Below the pieces are notes generated by a model. The model was not told where the DNA came from. It was given only the letters and a program-made list of their open reading frames with translations, and did no database searches. From Isoptericola croceus (GTDB lineage Bacteria; Actinomycetota; Actinomycetes; Actinomycetales; Cellulomonadaceae), in contig NZ_JARLLG010000004.1 of NCBI RefSeq assembly GCF_029382255.1, positions 233,809 through 297,808 of the forward strand: DNA of 64,000 nt, read 5' to 3'. The position numbers and the translations under genes are program-made. This document shows, piece by piece, positions 1 to 7,879 of the stretch. How positions within the stretch are numbered: position 1 is the stretch's first letter; every line of letters starts with the position of its first letter.

Positions 1-192
1 GACCTGCTGCCAGCAGGGGAGCTCACCGCTCTGGGCGCTGCACGAGCCACCACGCTCGACCCCGCCGAGCTGCATCGTTCGAAGGCCGCGATGATCACGC
101 TTCTCCGTGCGGAGGTGGTGCGCCACGACGCGACGCTCGCTCAACGACTCGCTCCGCCCTTGAGCATCATCGGGGCGGCGTCCATCCCATGA
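1..192 (+). CDS. C-terminal fragment of an unrecognised protein
   Basis: An open frame enters from the left edge and stops at TGA 190-192, giving 63 residues with no start in the window. It is Ala/Leu-rich and looks helical, ending in SIIGAASIP. I recognise no family; a regulator C-terminus is possible given the neighbouring monooxygenase, but that is only context. Its last 26 bases overlap the 3' end of the opposing monooxygenase pseudogene. Confidence 0.45.
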   Translation, partial: DLLPAGELTALGAARATTLDPAELHRSKAAMITLLRAEVVRHDATLAQRLAPPLSIIGAASIP

Positions 193-1178
193 CGGAGTCT
201 GCCCCGCGGGTGATCGACCCTGCGGGCACGAGCCGCATCAGGCGGTTGCGCAAGCCTTGCCATCGCGGCCCGAGGTGGGCGCCGAACCGTCCGGAGAGCA
301 CCGACGCGCGGCCGATCGCCCGGCAGCGGGGCCGCCGCTCGGCGTCGAAGGCCCGCAGCGCCGCGCCCAACGGCTCGCCGGCCGCCACGGGCCGGCCGAC
401 CAGCAGCCCCACGCACAGCCCGTCCTCGAGCGCCGTCGCCGCGCCCTGCCCCATGGTCGGCAGGGTGACGTGGGCGGCGTCACCCACCATGACGACCCGC
501 CCTGACACGTACCGGCCCAGGCCGCCGGGCAGGTAGTACACGTCGTGACGCAGGACCGCGGCGGGAGGCGTGCGGTCCCCAGTACTGGCGCAGGCCGGGC
601 TCGTCGACCGGGCCGGGCGCGATCGCCCGCCAGCTCGAGTAGCCGGAGTACACCGGGACGTGGGCGGGAAACAGGGCGGATCGCACCGCACTGCGCGCGC
701 CGTCGGCTCCCACGAGCAGGTCCGCCTCCCATCGGCGCTCCCCGTCGACGACGGCGGCCCGCGCGCCGCCCGTCTCGCCGGGCTCCACGGTGGTCACGCG
801 CGTTCCGGTCACCAGCTCGACGCCCTCGGATCGGGCGCGGTCCAGCAGGGCGGCGTGTACCCGGGCGCGGTGCACGCCGAGGACCGTCGTCGCGCGGCGG
901 GCCTTCGGCTCGTCCCCGATCTTCAGGATCGGGCGGCCGTGCAGGTCCCACGTGCCCGCCGCCCAGGTCTCGTGACCGAGGCGGGCGACGTCGTCGTCGT
1001 CGAACCCGAGGCCCCGGAACGCGGCCACCGCGTTGCGCGTCATGGCGAACCCGGCTCCGATCTCGGCGAGCTCCGGAGCCTGTTCGACGACGGTCGTGCG
1101 CCAGCCTTGCTGCGTCAGCGCGATCGCTGAGGCGAGACCGGCGATCCCGCCGCCGACCACGATCGCCGAGTGCTCCAT
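167..1178 (-). pseudogene. FAD-dependent aromatic-type monooxygenase, broken by an internal deletion and frameshift
   Basis: The N-terminal half carries the FAD dinucleotide motif VVGGGIAGLASAIAL right after the start and runs to about LRQYWG. The C-terminal half, in another frame, carries GRVVMVGDAAHVTLPTMGQG, the second FAD-binding motif of class A flavoprotein monooxygenases. The switch falls near 575-582. The 60-70 residues normally lying between these parts (substrate domain, ahead of AVLRHDVYYLP) are missing, so this is an out-of-frame deletion and not a simple sequencing slip. The start at 1178 is preceded by GGGAGGACCAG, a good ribosome site. Probably non-functional. Confidence 0.8.
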
Positions 1179-1242
1179 CTGGTCCTCCCGCGCAGTGCCC
1201 GCCACGTCTCGTGGTCACAGCATGGCAAACCGGGCCCGTGCC

Positions 1243-1320
1243 GGCGTGGCTGGGTCTCACGGAGTCTCAGGACGTCGTCCGCCGGCGCCGCATGGTCCGC
1301 TGCTTCGCCGACGAACTGTC
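1243..1320 (+). pseudogene. N-terminal relic of a nitroreductase
   Basis: This stretch reads ESQDVVRRRRMVRCFADEL, nearly identical to the N-terminus of the intact nitroreductase at 3013-3618 (MEFQDVVRRRRMVRRFTDEP). The position of the start Met is ACG here. Similarity also covers about 20 bases upstream (GGCGTGGC...TCTC occurs before both). After about 1320 the match ends. It looks like a remnant of a second copy, left by duplication or recombination; no gene product is expected. Confidence 0.6.
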
Positions 1321-1407
1321 ATCGGCCGTGCCACGGCCTCGCTCTACGCGGCATGCCCGGGTGGCTGCAGCGCACGCTGTGTGCAGCGAATCAGGGCGGA
1401 CGGCACC

Positions 1408-2442
1408 TCACGGAGCAGCGCCGCCAAGCGTCTTGGCGAGGAGGAGTTGTCGCGTCCTGAAACCGGTCCGGGTGAGAATCGATCGAACGTGGTCGTGCAC
1501 GGTGTGTTCCGACAGGAACAGCGTCGCGGCGATCGACTTCGTGTCGGCGCCGCTCACGAGCAGGTTCAGCACCTCGGTCTCCCTGGGGCTGAGTCCGTGG
1601 GTCCGGGCGAGCATGTCGACCCGCTCGACCGATGTCGCGGCCTCGATCGTGACGACGATGCGAGATTCGGCCCGTGCAGCCCGCATCGAGACCCAGAATC
1701 CGTTTGCCAGATGGGTGCGCGCCGAAGCCTCGTGGTTGTCGACGCCTTGTTCCCGTGCGAGGAGCTGTGCCGCCACGTTGTAGGCATGTGCGGGGATCGG
1801 CGCAACGTCGGAGTCGGTCGGGATGAGGATCCGCAGCCAGGCGTCGGTCAGCGTGGTCTGCTCGTGTACGCGCAGCCCGTCGTCGAGCAACAGCACGATG
1901 GGCTGGCGGTGGGGCGCGCTCGTGGGGGCGAGGGTGAACGTGTGCGCCAGGGCGCGCCGGATTCCCCGTGTGACGATCGGAGCGATCTCGCGCAGACGGT
2001 CAAGTTCCGGGCGGCTGAACGGCGGCCCGCTCAGCCGCCAGACATCCAAGAACCCCCAGCAGCCGAACTGGTCGGCGAAGACGAGCGTGGCCACATCGAC
2101 ACCGCCGAGCTCACGCACGATCCGCCACCACTGGTCGCCGTCGGCGCGTGGTTGCGCAGCCGCCAGGGCCGCCACACCGTCGATGGTGCTCCAACGATTC
2201 CCACGGCTCAGGTATCGCGCTTTGATCAGCTCGGGCAGCCGATCGAACGATTGGCCGGGGATCGAGGCCAGCGGCGATGCACCGACACACGTGACCGGAT
2301 CCGTGAGCAGGAAGACGTGCGCGTCGAACGGCACCAGCCCACCGATTGCCTCGACGAGTGCAGCGCGCAGCGGGCGGTCGCGCATCTCTGCGGAGCACAG
2401 ACGCTCGATGCGCGCCATCGCTCGATTGCGCGAAGCGGCCAC
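1408..2442 (-). CDS. LuxR-family transcriptional regulator
   Basis: A 344-residue regulator. The last ~63 residues form a LuxR/NarL helix-turn-helix (LSPRETEVLNLLVSGADTK then SIAATLFLSEHTVHDHVRSI). The first ~270 residues resemble a GAF-like sensing region with no receiver aspartate motif, so the signal is probably a ligand and not phosphorylation. The GTG at 2442 is favoured because a -10-like GATTCT ends 6 nt before it, the leaderless pattern common in this window; an in-frame ATG at 2418 is the alternative. It is divergent from the small gene at 2541, with a 7-bp inverted repeat between them. Base composition is lower in GC than the following genes. Confidence 0.82.
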   Translation of the reverse strand: MAASRNRAMARIERLCSAEMRDRPLRAALVEAIGGLVPFDAHVFLLTDPVTCVGASPLASIPGQSFDRLPELIKARYLSRGNRWSTIDGVAALAAAQPRADGDQWWRIVRELGGVDVATLVFADQFGCWGFLDVWRLSGPPFSRPELDRLREIAPIVTRGIRRALAHTFTLAPTSAPHRQPIVLLLDDGLRVHEQTTLTDAWLRILIPTDSDVAPIPAHAYNVAAQLLAREQGVDNHEASARTHLANGFWVSMRAARAESRIVVTIEAATSVERVDMLARTHGLSPRETEVLNLLVSGADTKSIAATLFLSEHTVHDHVRSILTRTGFRTRQLLLAKTLGGAAP

Positions 2443-2451
2443 GGCCCAAGA

Positions 2452-2469
2452 ATCCCACGAACGTGGGAT
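2452..2469. promoter_or_regulatory. Candidate operator between the LuxR regulator and its divergent neighbour
   Basis: Perfect inverted repeat ATCCCAC-gaac-GTGGGAT. It ends where a -35 element would start for the + strand promoter whose -10 is TAGCGT at 2492-2497 (17-bp spacing). That is the position expected for an activator touching the -35 region, so the LuxR protein is the natural candidate binder (inference). Confidence 0.45.
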
Positions 2470-2540
2470 CGGCGGACGCCGGAAATGCGCCTAGCGTCAG
2501 TAGCACCTGAGAACTGCACCAACACGACCTGGAGGTAACC

Positions 2541-2849
2541 ATGACCATCTGTCTGGTGCTGGACAATCCGAACGAGTCGATGGCGCAGTTCGAGCAGGTG
2601 ATGACGCACCTGTCCGAGTCAGGCCCGATGCCACCCGAAGGCCTCATCTTCTTCGCCGCCGGCCCGGCCGACCAGGGACTGCGAGCGATCAGTGTCTGGA
2701 ACTCGCCGCAGGACATGGAGCGGTTCTTCACCGATCGACTCGGGGCCGCCTACGCCGCTGCAGAGCTGGGTGGTGAGGCAGTCGTCCGTTCGACGTTCGA
2801 CGTCCATCTCCACTTCGCGGGCGGAGCGGTCGCCCCGGCGTCGGCCTGA
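2541..2849 (+). CDS. Small hypothetical protein, possible dimeric alpha/beta-barrel (monooxygenase-like) fold
   Basis: A 102-residue protein starting at ATG 2541 with a strong ribosome site (CTGGAGGTAACC). The pattern, a short strand, a helix with MAQFEQVMTHLSES, the strand EGLIFFAAGP, then LRAISVWNSPQDMERFFTDRL, is typical of ferredoxin-like antibiotic-biosynthesis-monooxygenase domains, where WxSxxxmexF precedes the second helix. No catalytic residue can be assigned. It is divergent from the LuxR gene and likely under its control. The fold assignment is tentative. Confidence 0.65.
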   Translation: MTICLVLDNPNESMAQFEQVMTHLSESGPMPPEGLIFFAAGPADQGLRAISVWNSPQDMERFFTDRLGAAYAAAELGGEAVVRSTFDVHLHFAGGAVAPASA

Positions 2850-2863
2850 TCGCAAGGGGTGCG

Positions 2864-2960
2864 ATGGCTACCTTGCGCATCGAGCACGCGATCTCTGACT
2901 TCGTGAGGTGGAAGCGGGTGTTCGACCGCTTCGAGTCGGCGCGACGAGAGGCGGGCGCCG
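2864..2960 (+). pseudogene. Truncated small protein, N-terminus only
   Basis: Starts at ATG 2864 after AAGGGG with MATLRIEHAISDFVRWKRVF, the opening of a small ferredoxin-like family whose members are normally near 100 residues. After about DRFESARREAG the frame turns into acidic/Gly-rich sequence that runs into the nitroreductase gene at 3013. The 3' two thirds appear deleted at about 2960-2990. The downstream GGCGTGGC...TCTC is shared with the relic at 1243, so the joint probably marks the upstream edge of the nitroreductase segment. Confidence 0.5.
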
Positions 2961-3012
2961 GGCAGGTCGAAGAAGAACGCCAGGACGACGGTGGCGTGGC
3001 AGGCTCTCCCGC

Positions 3013-3618
3013 ATGGAGTTCCAGGACGTGGTCCGCAGGCGCCGCATGGTCCGCCGATTCACCGACGAGCCGGTGCCGTCGGAGACGGTCGACCGCTTGC
3101 TGCGCAACGCCGTCCGCGCACCGAGCGCGGGCTTCACGCAGGGCTGGTCCTTCCTGGTGCTGACCTCCGAGGAGGAACGCGAACGGTTCTGGTCCGCGAC
3201 CACCCCGGAGGGCTCGGAGCGCGACATGTCCGCGTGGCTGGCGGGGATGCGCACGGCACCGGTGCTGATCGTGGCGCTGACCTCGCAGGCGGCGTACGTC
3301 GGCCGGTACGCCGAGCCGGACAAGGGGTGGACCGACCGCGACGAGGCGCGCTGGCCCGTGCCGTACTGGCACGTCGACGCGGGCATGGCCGCCCTGCTCA
3401 TGCTGCAGACCGCCGTGGACGAGGACCTCGGTGCGTGCTTCTTCGGGATCGATGCCGGGCGGCTCTCGGCCTTCCGGGATGCGTTCGGCGTGCCGGAGGA
3501 GTGGGCGCCCACGGGGGTGATCGCCGTCGGGCACCCCGTGGCCGGTGGAGCGAAGGGCTCCCCGGCCCGCCGGCAGCGCAAGGCGATGGCCGACATCGTG
3601 CACCGCGGGCGCTGGTGA
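3013..3618 (+). CDS. Nitroreductase family protein
   Basis: 201 residues, probably FMN-binding. The N-terminal VVRRRRMVRRFTDEPV and RNAVRAPSAGFTQGW match the FMN-phosphate-contacting start of the nitroreductase fold; the C-terminal half has GACFFGIDAG and a GVIAVGHP strand, as expected for NAD(P)H:flavin/nitro reductases. The start at 3013 was chosen over the upstream in-frame GTG (2908) because homology begins at MEFQDVV and the upstream residues are Arg-rich shadow sequence. The ribosome site is weak, consistent with the upstream junction being a deletion. Substrate unknown. Confidence 0.82.
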   Translation: MEFQDVVRRRRMVRRFTDEPVPSETVDRLLRNAVRAPSAGFTQGWSFLVLTSEEERERFWSATTPEGSERDMSAWLAGMRTAPVLIVALTSQAAYVGRYAEPDKGWTDRDEARWPVPYWHVDAGMAALLMLQTAVDEDLGACFFGIDAGRLSAFRDAFGVPEEWAPTGVIAVGHPVAGGAKGSPARRQRKAMADIVHRGRW

Positions 3619-3622
3619 GCCC

Positions 3623-5056
3623 TCAGACGCACGCCGCCAGCCGCGCCACCGCCTCGTCCAGCCGGGCGTCGACCAGGTTGCCGTAGCCGAGCACCAGCGT
3701 CCGCGACCGGGCGGCGGACCGGGCCTGGTAGCGGCGCAGGTCCACCACCCCCACGTCGCGGGCGGCGGCCGCCCGGACCACCTCGGCCGCGTCGGGTACC
3801 CGTCCGTCGCCGTCGTCGGGCAGCTCCAGCAGGGCGTGCAGCCCGGCGGCCATGCCGTGCAGCCGGGCAGCGGGCATCCGGTGCCCGACGGCGCCGGCCA
3901 GCGCGTCGTGACGCCGTCGGTACCGTGCGCGCGCCGCCCGCAGGTGCCGGTCGTAGCCGCCCGAGGTCAGGAACCGGGCGAAGGTGAGCTGGTCCACCAC
4001 CGACGGTGCCCCCGACCGTCCGAGCTCACCCAGCGCGGCCCGCCACAAGGTCGGCACCACCATCCATCCGATGCCGAACGCCGGTGACATCGTCTTGCTC
4101 ACGGACCCGAGCAGCACGACCCGCTCCGGATCGAGACGCTGCAGCGCCGCCACAGGGCGCCGGTCGTAGCGGAACTCGGCGTCGTAGTCGTCCTCGACGA
4201 CCAGCCCGTCCACGGCCCGGGCCCAGGCCAGCACGGCCTCGCGGCGCTCGCCGGACAGTGCCACGCCCGTCGGGAACTGGTGGGCGGGGGTGAGCAGCAC
4301 CGCCCGTGCGCCGGTCCGTGCGGCGGCCCCGGTGAGCCGGTCCACGTCGAGGCCACCGGCGTCCACCGGCACCGGTACGGGCTCCAGCCCGGCCTGCCGG
4401 GCGACGTCGCGCAGCACCGGCCACGACGGGTCCTCCACGAGCAGGTGCGTGTGACCGTCGGCCCGGAGGGAAGCCGCGACCCGTGCCATCGCGTCGGTGG
4501 CTCCCCGGGTGACGACGACGGCGGTGTCCGGGGCCTCGACCATCCGCGCCCGGCGGAGGTGGCCCGCCACCGCCGTCCGCGTGGCGGGGTGGCCCGCGGT
4601 CGGCGCGGTCGCCAGGTCGGTGCTCGATGCGGTGGACAGTGCCTCGCGTGCCGCCCGCAGCCAGGCGTCGCGCGGGACGTGCCGCAGGTCGGCGATCCCT
4701 GGGCGCAGGTCGAACCGCGGCCGCGGGGGCAGTGGCGGCACGGTGCCCGACGCCGTCGTCTCGAGGTCGCGGGGCACGGGCGGCGGTACCCCGGCCGCGA
4801 CCCGGGTCCCGGCGCCGACCTGGGCCTCGAGCACTCCCTCGGCGACGAGCTGGCCGTAGGCCTCGGTGACGACCCACCGTGAGACGCCGAGCGACTCGGC
4901 CAGCCGCCGGCTGGCGGGCAGGGTCGCGCCGGCCGGTACCCGCCCGGAGCCGACGGCGTCGCGCAGCACCTGCTCCAGGCGGACGACCCGCGGGCCGGAT
5001 GCCGTGTCGAGGTCGAGCAAGGTCTCCCACGCCAGATTGGTCTGGTCAACTGCCAT
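3623..5056 (-). CDS. MocR/PdxR-type regulator: GntR winged helix fused to an aminotransferase-like domain
   Basis: 477 residues. Residues 20-85 form a GntR winged helix (LPASRRLAESLGVSRWVVTE), followed by a Pro-rich linker (~90-112) and a class I aminotransferase-like domain. It keeps the PLP site: GATDAM, DDYDAEFRYD and the Schiff-base lysine K321 in GSVSKTMSP. MocR proteins use PLP or an amino compound as effector and usually control the divergent gene, here two aldo/keto reductases starting at 5135. The start at 5056 gives MAVDQTNLAW; an inverted repeat overlaps it, suggesting autoregulation. One classic role is pyridoxal metabolism (PdxR), and aldo/keto reductases include pyridoxal reductases, but this link is inference. 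Confidence 0.88.
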   Translation of the reverse strand: MAVDQTNLAWETLLDLDTASGPRVVRLEQVLRDAVGSGRVPAGATLPASRRLAESLGVSRWVVTEAYGQLVAEGVLEAQVGAGTRVAAGVPPPVPRDLETTASGTVPPLPPRPRFDLRPGIADLRHVPRDAWLRAAREALSTASSTDLATAPTAGHPATRTAVAGHLRRARMVEAPDTAVVVTRGATDAMARVAASLRADGHTHLLVEDPSWPVLRDVARQAGLEPVPVPVDAGGLDVDRLTGAAARTGARAVLLTPAHQFPTGVALSGERREAVLAWARAVDGLVVEDDYDAEFRYDRRPVAALQRLDPERVVLLGSVSKTMSPAFGIGWMVVPTLWRAALGELGRSGAPSVVDQLTFARFLTSGGYDRHLRAARARYRRRHDALAGAVGHRMPAARLHGMAAGLHALLELPDDGDGRVPDAAEVVRAAAARDVGVVDLRRYQARSAARSRTLVLGYGNLVDARLDEAVARLAACV

Positions 5057-5062
5057 ACCAAT
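5036..5062. promoter_or_regulatory. Candidate MocR operator between mocR-type gene and aldo/keto reductases
   Basis: ATTGGT-N15-ACCAAT is a perfect 6-bp inverted repeat spanning the regulator's start codon. On the - strand a -10-like TACCGT lies 8 nt upstream of the ATG. On the + strand TAGCGT at 5091-5096 is a likely -10 for the reductase operon, so the repeat sits just upstream of its -35 position, suited to activation there and repression of the regulator. Confidence 0.45.
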
Positions 5063-5134
5063 GGACGGTACACCCGGACCGATCTCTCCGTAGCGTCGGT
5101 GACGACCACGCGACGACGGCGACACGGAGACACC

Positions 5135-6118
5135 ATGCGCTACCGCACCATCGGCAACGGCTCGACCTCCTTCGAGGTGAGCACCCTGTGCCTCGGCACG
5201 ATGTGGTTCGGCACCCGGACCGACGAGGCCACCGCCCACGCGATCCTGGACAGGTTCGTCGAGGCCGGTGGCACCTTCCTCGACACCGCCAACAACTACA
5301 ACGCCTGGGTCGGGGGACACGGGCGTGACAGCGAGGACGTCATCGGCCGGTGGCTCGCCGACCGTGGGACCCGTGACCAGGTGCGCCTCGCCACGAAGGT
5401 CGGCGCAGCCCAGAAGGACCGGCGGCTGCCCCTGCAGAACGTGGAACCCACCAACTTCCAAGGGCTGGGGGCACGGACGGTCCTGCGCGAGGTCGCCACG
5501 AGCCTGCGCCACCTCGGGATCGACCACCTCGACGTCTGCTACGGGCACGTCGACGACCACGACACCCCGGTCTCCGAGACCGTCGGGGCCTTCGGCAAGC
5601 TCCAGGCGGACGGCCTGGTGGGCGTCGCCGGCATCTCGAACGTCGCGCTGCACCGCCTGGTCGAGGCCCGCGAGGAGGCGGTCCGTCAGGGTGTGGCGCC
5701 GTACGGGCTGGTGCAGCAGCAGCGCACCTACCCCTACCCGCGGCCCGACGTCGGGCGGCACAACTGGGCGTCGGCCGAGATGCTCGACTACGCGGGCCGG
5801 GCCACCGCCGACGGCCGCGCGCCGCTCACCGTCGTCGCGTACTCCCCGCTCATGCAGGGTGCGCTGACCCGGGCCGACAAGCCGCTGTGGGACGGCTTCG
5901 ACCACCCCACCACCCACGAGCGGCTGCGGGTGCTGCGCGAGGTGGCGGCGGAGATCGGCGCCACGCCGAACCAGGTGGTGCTCGCGTGGCTGCTCGGCGG
6001 CGAGGTCCCGGTGATCCCGGTCGTCGGAGCCAGCTCGGTCGCGCAGCTCGACGAGCTCCTCGGCGCCGCCGACCTCGATCTCGACCCCGCGCTGCGCGCC
6101 CGCCTCGACGCGGTCTGA
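5135..6118 (+). CDS. Aldo/keto reductase, first of a tandem pair
   Basis: 327 residues, NADPH-dependent TIM-barrel reductase. Motifs: N-terminal STLCLGTMWFGT; the catalytic Asp/Tyr pair in FLDTANNYNAW; the lysine in ATKVGA; the histidine in CYGHVDD; and the cofactor-phosphate region near GEVPVIPVVGASS. The start MRYRTIG is used because GGAGACACC precedes it and the paralogue starts with the same residues. It is divergent from the MocR-type regulator and followed 43 bp later by a close paralogue, so the two are probably co-transcribed. Substrate unknown; sugar, pyridoxal and small aldehydes are all possible. Confidence 0.88.
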   Translation: MRYRTIGNGSTSFEVSTLCLGTMWFGTRTDEATAHAILDRFVEAGGTFLDTANNYNAWVGGHGRDSEDVIGRWLADRGTRDQVRLATKVGAAQKDRRLPLQNVEPTNFQGLGARTVLREVATSLRHLGIDHLDVCYGHVDDHDTPVSETVGAFGKLQADGLVGVAGISNVALHRLVEAREEAVRQGVAPYGLVQQQRTYPYPRPDVGRHNWASAEMLDYAGRATADGRAPLTVVAYSPLMQGALTRADKPLWDGFDHPTTHERLRVLREVAAEIGATPNQVVLAWLLGGEVPVIPVVGASSVAQLDELLGAADLDLDPALRARLDAV

Positions 6119-6161
6119 CAGCCCGCACCACCTGACCGCCGCACGACCACACGGAGGAACC

Positions 6162-7130
6162 ATGCGCTACCGCACCATCGGCACCGGAGACCGCGCTTTC
6201 GAGGTCTCCACCCTGTGCCTCGGCACCATGAACTACGGGACCACCGTCGACCCCGTCACCTCGGAGGCGATCCTGGACCGCTTCGTCGAGGCGGGCGGAA
6301 CCTTCCTCGACACCGCGAACAACTACGCCGTCTGGCACGGCGGCCACGGCCGGGACAGTGAGGACCTGCTCGGCGGCTGGATGGCCGCTCGGGGTGTCCG
6401 GGACCAACTGCGGATCGCCACCAAGGTCGGTGCGGCGCCGCGGGACCCGGACCGGCCGTTCTCGCCCGCGAACTTCGAGGGCCTCGGCGCGGAGACGATC
6501 GCCCGGGAGGCGCACGAGAGCCTGCGCCACCTGGGTGTCGACCACCTCGACCTGCTGTACGGGCACTTCGACGACCGCGACACCCCGCTCGCCGAGACCG
6601 TCGGGGCGTTCGGCAAGCTGCAGGCTGAGGGGTCCGTGGGCCTGACCGGCATCTCGAACGTCGCCCTGTGGCGCGTGGTCGAGGCCCGCGCCGAGGCCGA
6701 GCGCCAGGGCGTACCGCCCTACGCCGTCGTGCAGCAGCAGCACTCGTACGTGTACCCGCGGCCGACGTCGCGCCCCTGGGTGAGCCGCGACATGCTCGAC
6801 TACGCCGCGTCCACCGGCGGGCCCGGCCGCCCGTCGCTGGCCGTCGTCGGGTACGGGCCGTTGCAGGCTGGTGCCCTGATGCGGGACGACAAGGGTCGGT
6901 ACCACGATGCCGACCATCCCGGGTCGGTCCACCGGGTCCGCGTGCTGCGCGAGGTGGCGCGGGAGATCGGTGCGACGCCCGCGCAGGTGACGCTCGCCTG
7001 GATGATGGGCGGCGAGGTCCCGGTGATCCCGGTGACCGGACCGAGCTCGGTGGAGCAGCTCGACGAGCTCCTCGGCGCCGTGCACCTCGACCTGCCCGAC
7101 GAGGTCCGCGACCGGCTCGACGCGGCCTGA
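6162..7130 (+). CDS. Aldo/keto reductase, second of a tandem pair
   Basis: 322 residues, clearly a paralogue of the preceding gene: shared opening MRYRTIG, FLDTANNYAVWHGGHGRDSED, ATKVGAAP, LYGHFDDRDTPLAETVGAFG and GEVPVIPVTG. The catalytic Asp, Tyr, Lys and His are all present. The ribosome site is ACGGAGGAACC. The main differences lie in the loop before the last barrel strands, the region that fixes substrate range, so the pair may handle different carbonyls. It ends 5 bp before the stop of the convergent cofC. Confidence 0.88.
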   Translation: MRYRTIGTGDRAFEVSTLCLGTMNYGTTVDPVTSEAILDRFVEAGGTFLDTANNYAVWHGGHGRDSEDLLGGWMAARGVRDQLRIATKVGAAPRDPDRPFSPANFEGLGAETIAREAHESLRHLGVDHLDLLYGHFDDRDTPLAETVGAFGKLQAEGSVGLTGISNVALWRVVEARAEAERQGVPPYAVVQQQHSYVYPRPTSRPWVSRDMLDYAASTGGPGRPSLAVVGYGPLQAGALMRDDKGRYHDADHPGSVHRVRVLREVAREIGATPAQVTLAWMMGGEVPVIPVTGPSSVEQLDELLGAVHLDLPDEVRDRLDAA

Positions 7131-7135
7131 GGTCG

Positions 7136-7879
7136 CTACAAGGTCAGGGGGTGCCCGACGACGGCGCCCACCCTCCGGCGGATCTCGGCCGGCAGCTCGG
7201 CCCAGTCGTCGATCGTGTCGAGGTCGGCGGCTGTCCCGGGACGGCGCACGACGGCGGAGGTGAGGCCACGGACGCTCGCCTCCGCCTCGTGCGCGGCCCG
7301 GGACCCCGGGCCGAACCGAAAGCTGAACCCGCCGCCGTCGTGCCCGGTCAGGGGGACGGAGAGCAGGTTGGTGCCGGCGTCGTGGCGGTCGGTGGCGACG
7401 ACCACGTCCGTGGGTGCGGCCAGGACAGCCTCCACGTCGTCGACCGTCAGGCGCGGCAGGTCCGCGTGCACGACGAGCATCCGGTCGGCGCCGAGCGCCT
7501 CCACGTGCCGGCGGGCGTCGTCGAGCGCCGGGTTGAGTCCCGGACGATCGGCCGCCTGGGCGATCACGCTCACGGTGTCCGCCTGCCGGTCGGTCGTTCG
7601 TGGCAAGGTCGGTAGCTCGGACTGCCGATCCCGCCACGAACGACCGACCGGTGCGAGCACTCCCGAGACGAACGGCACGTCGGCCGTCACGACGACGACG
7701 CCGGCCAGCCGCCCGCTCGCCGTGAGCGGCCCGAGCACCGACACGACGTGGCGGGCGAGCGCGACGACCAGCCGCCGTCGGGCACCTGCGTCCACCGAGG
7801 CCGCCAGGCGGGACTTGCCCGAGACGCCGTCGCGCAGCGGGACGACCGCGACCGTCCCCGCCGTCCGCGGAGTCGTCAC
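7136..7879 (-). CDS. cofC: 2-phospho-L-lactate (or phosphoenolpyruvate) guanylyltransferase, F420 biosynthesis
   Basis: 247 residues. CofC/FbiD activates phospholactate or PEP with GTP for coenzyme F420. Visible family features: VAVVPLRDGVSGKSRLA at the N-terminus (nucleotide loop), VVVVTADV, GLNPALDDA, RMLVVHADLPRLTVDDV (metal-binding Asp) and GTNLLSVP. The GTG at 7879 overlaps the cofD stop (GTGA), so the two are translationally coupled. Oddity: about 24 extra residues (PVGRSWRDRQSELP...) between the third strand and GLN are encoded by a perfect 19-bp inverted repeat, apparently an in-frame insertion. Whether the enzyme still folds is open. Confidence 0.85.
   Translation of the reverse strand: MTTPRTAGTVAVVPLRDGVSGKSRLAASVDAGARRRLVVALARHVVSVLGPLTASGRLAGVVVVTADVPFVSGVLAPVGRSWRDRQSELPTLPRTTDRQADTVSVIAQAADRPGLNPALDDARRHVEALGADRMLVVHADLPRLTVDDVEAVLAAPTDVVVATDRHDAGTNLLSVPLTGHDGGGFSFRFGPGSRAAHEAEASVRGLTSAVVRRPGTAADLDTIDDWAELPAEIRRRVGAVVGHPLTL
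7586..7651. repeat. Perfect 19-bp inverted repeat inside cofC
   Basis: The arm CCGGTCGGTCGTTCGTGGC (7586-7604) and its exact complement (7633-7651) flank a 28-nt loop that is itself partly self-complementary. The 66-bp block is in frame within cofC and adds residues absent from the usual enzyme, which fits insertion of a small palindromic element. Confidence 0.8.

Noticed and set aside
3623-6163. An 846-residue - strand open frame extending from the MocR-type gene across the aldo/keto reductase
   Set aside because: Only the first-described 477 residues (from 5056) are protein-like; the upstream part is antisense to the reductase and reflects high-GC codon bias.
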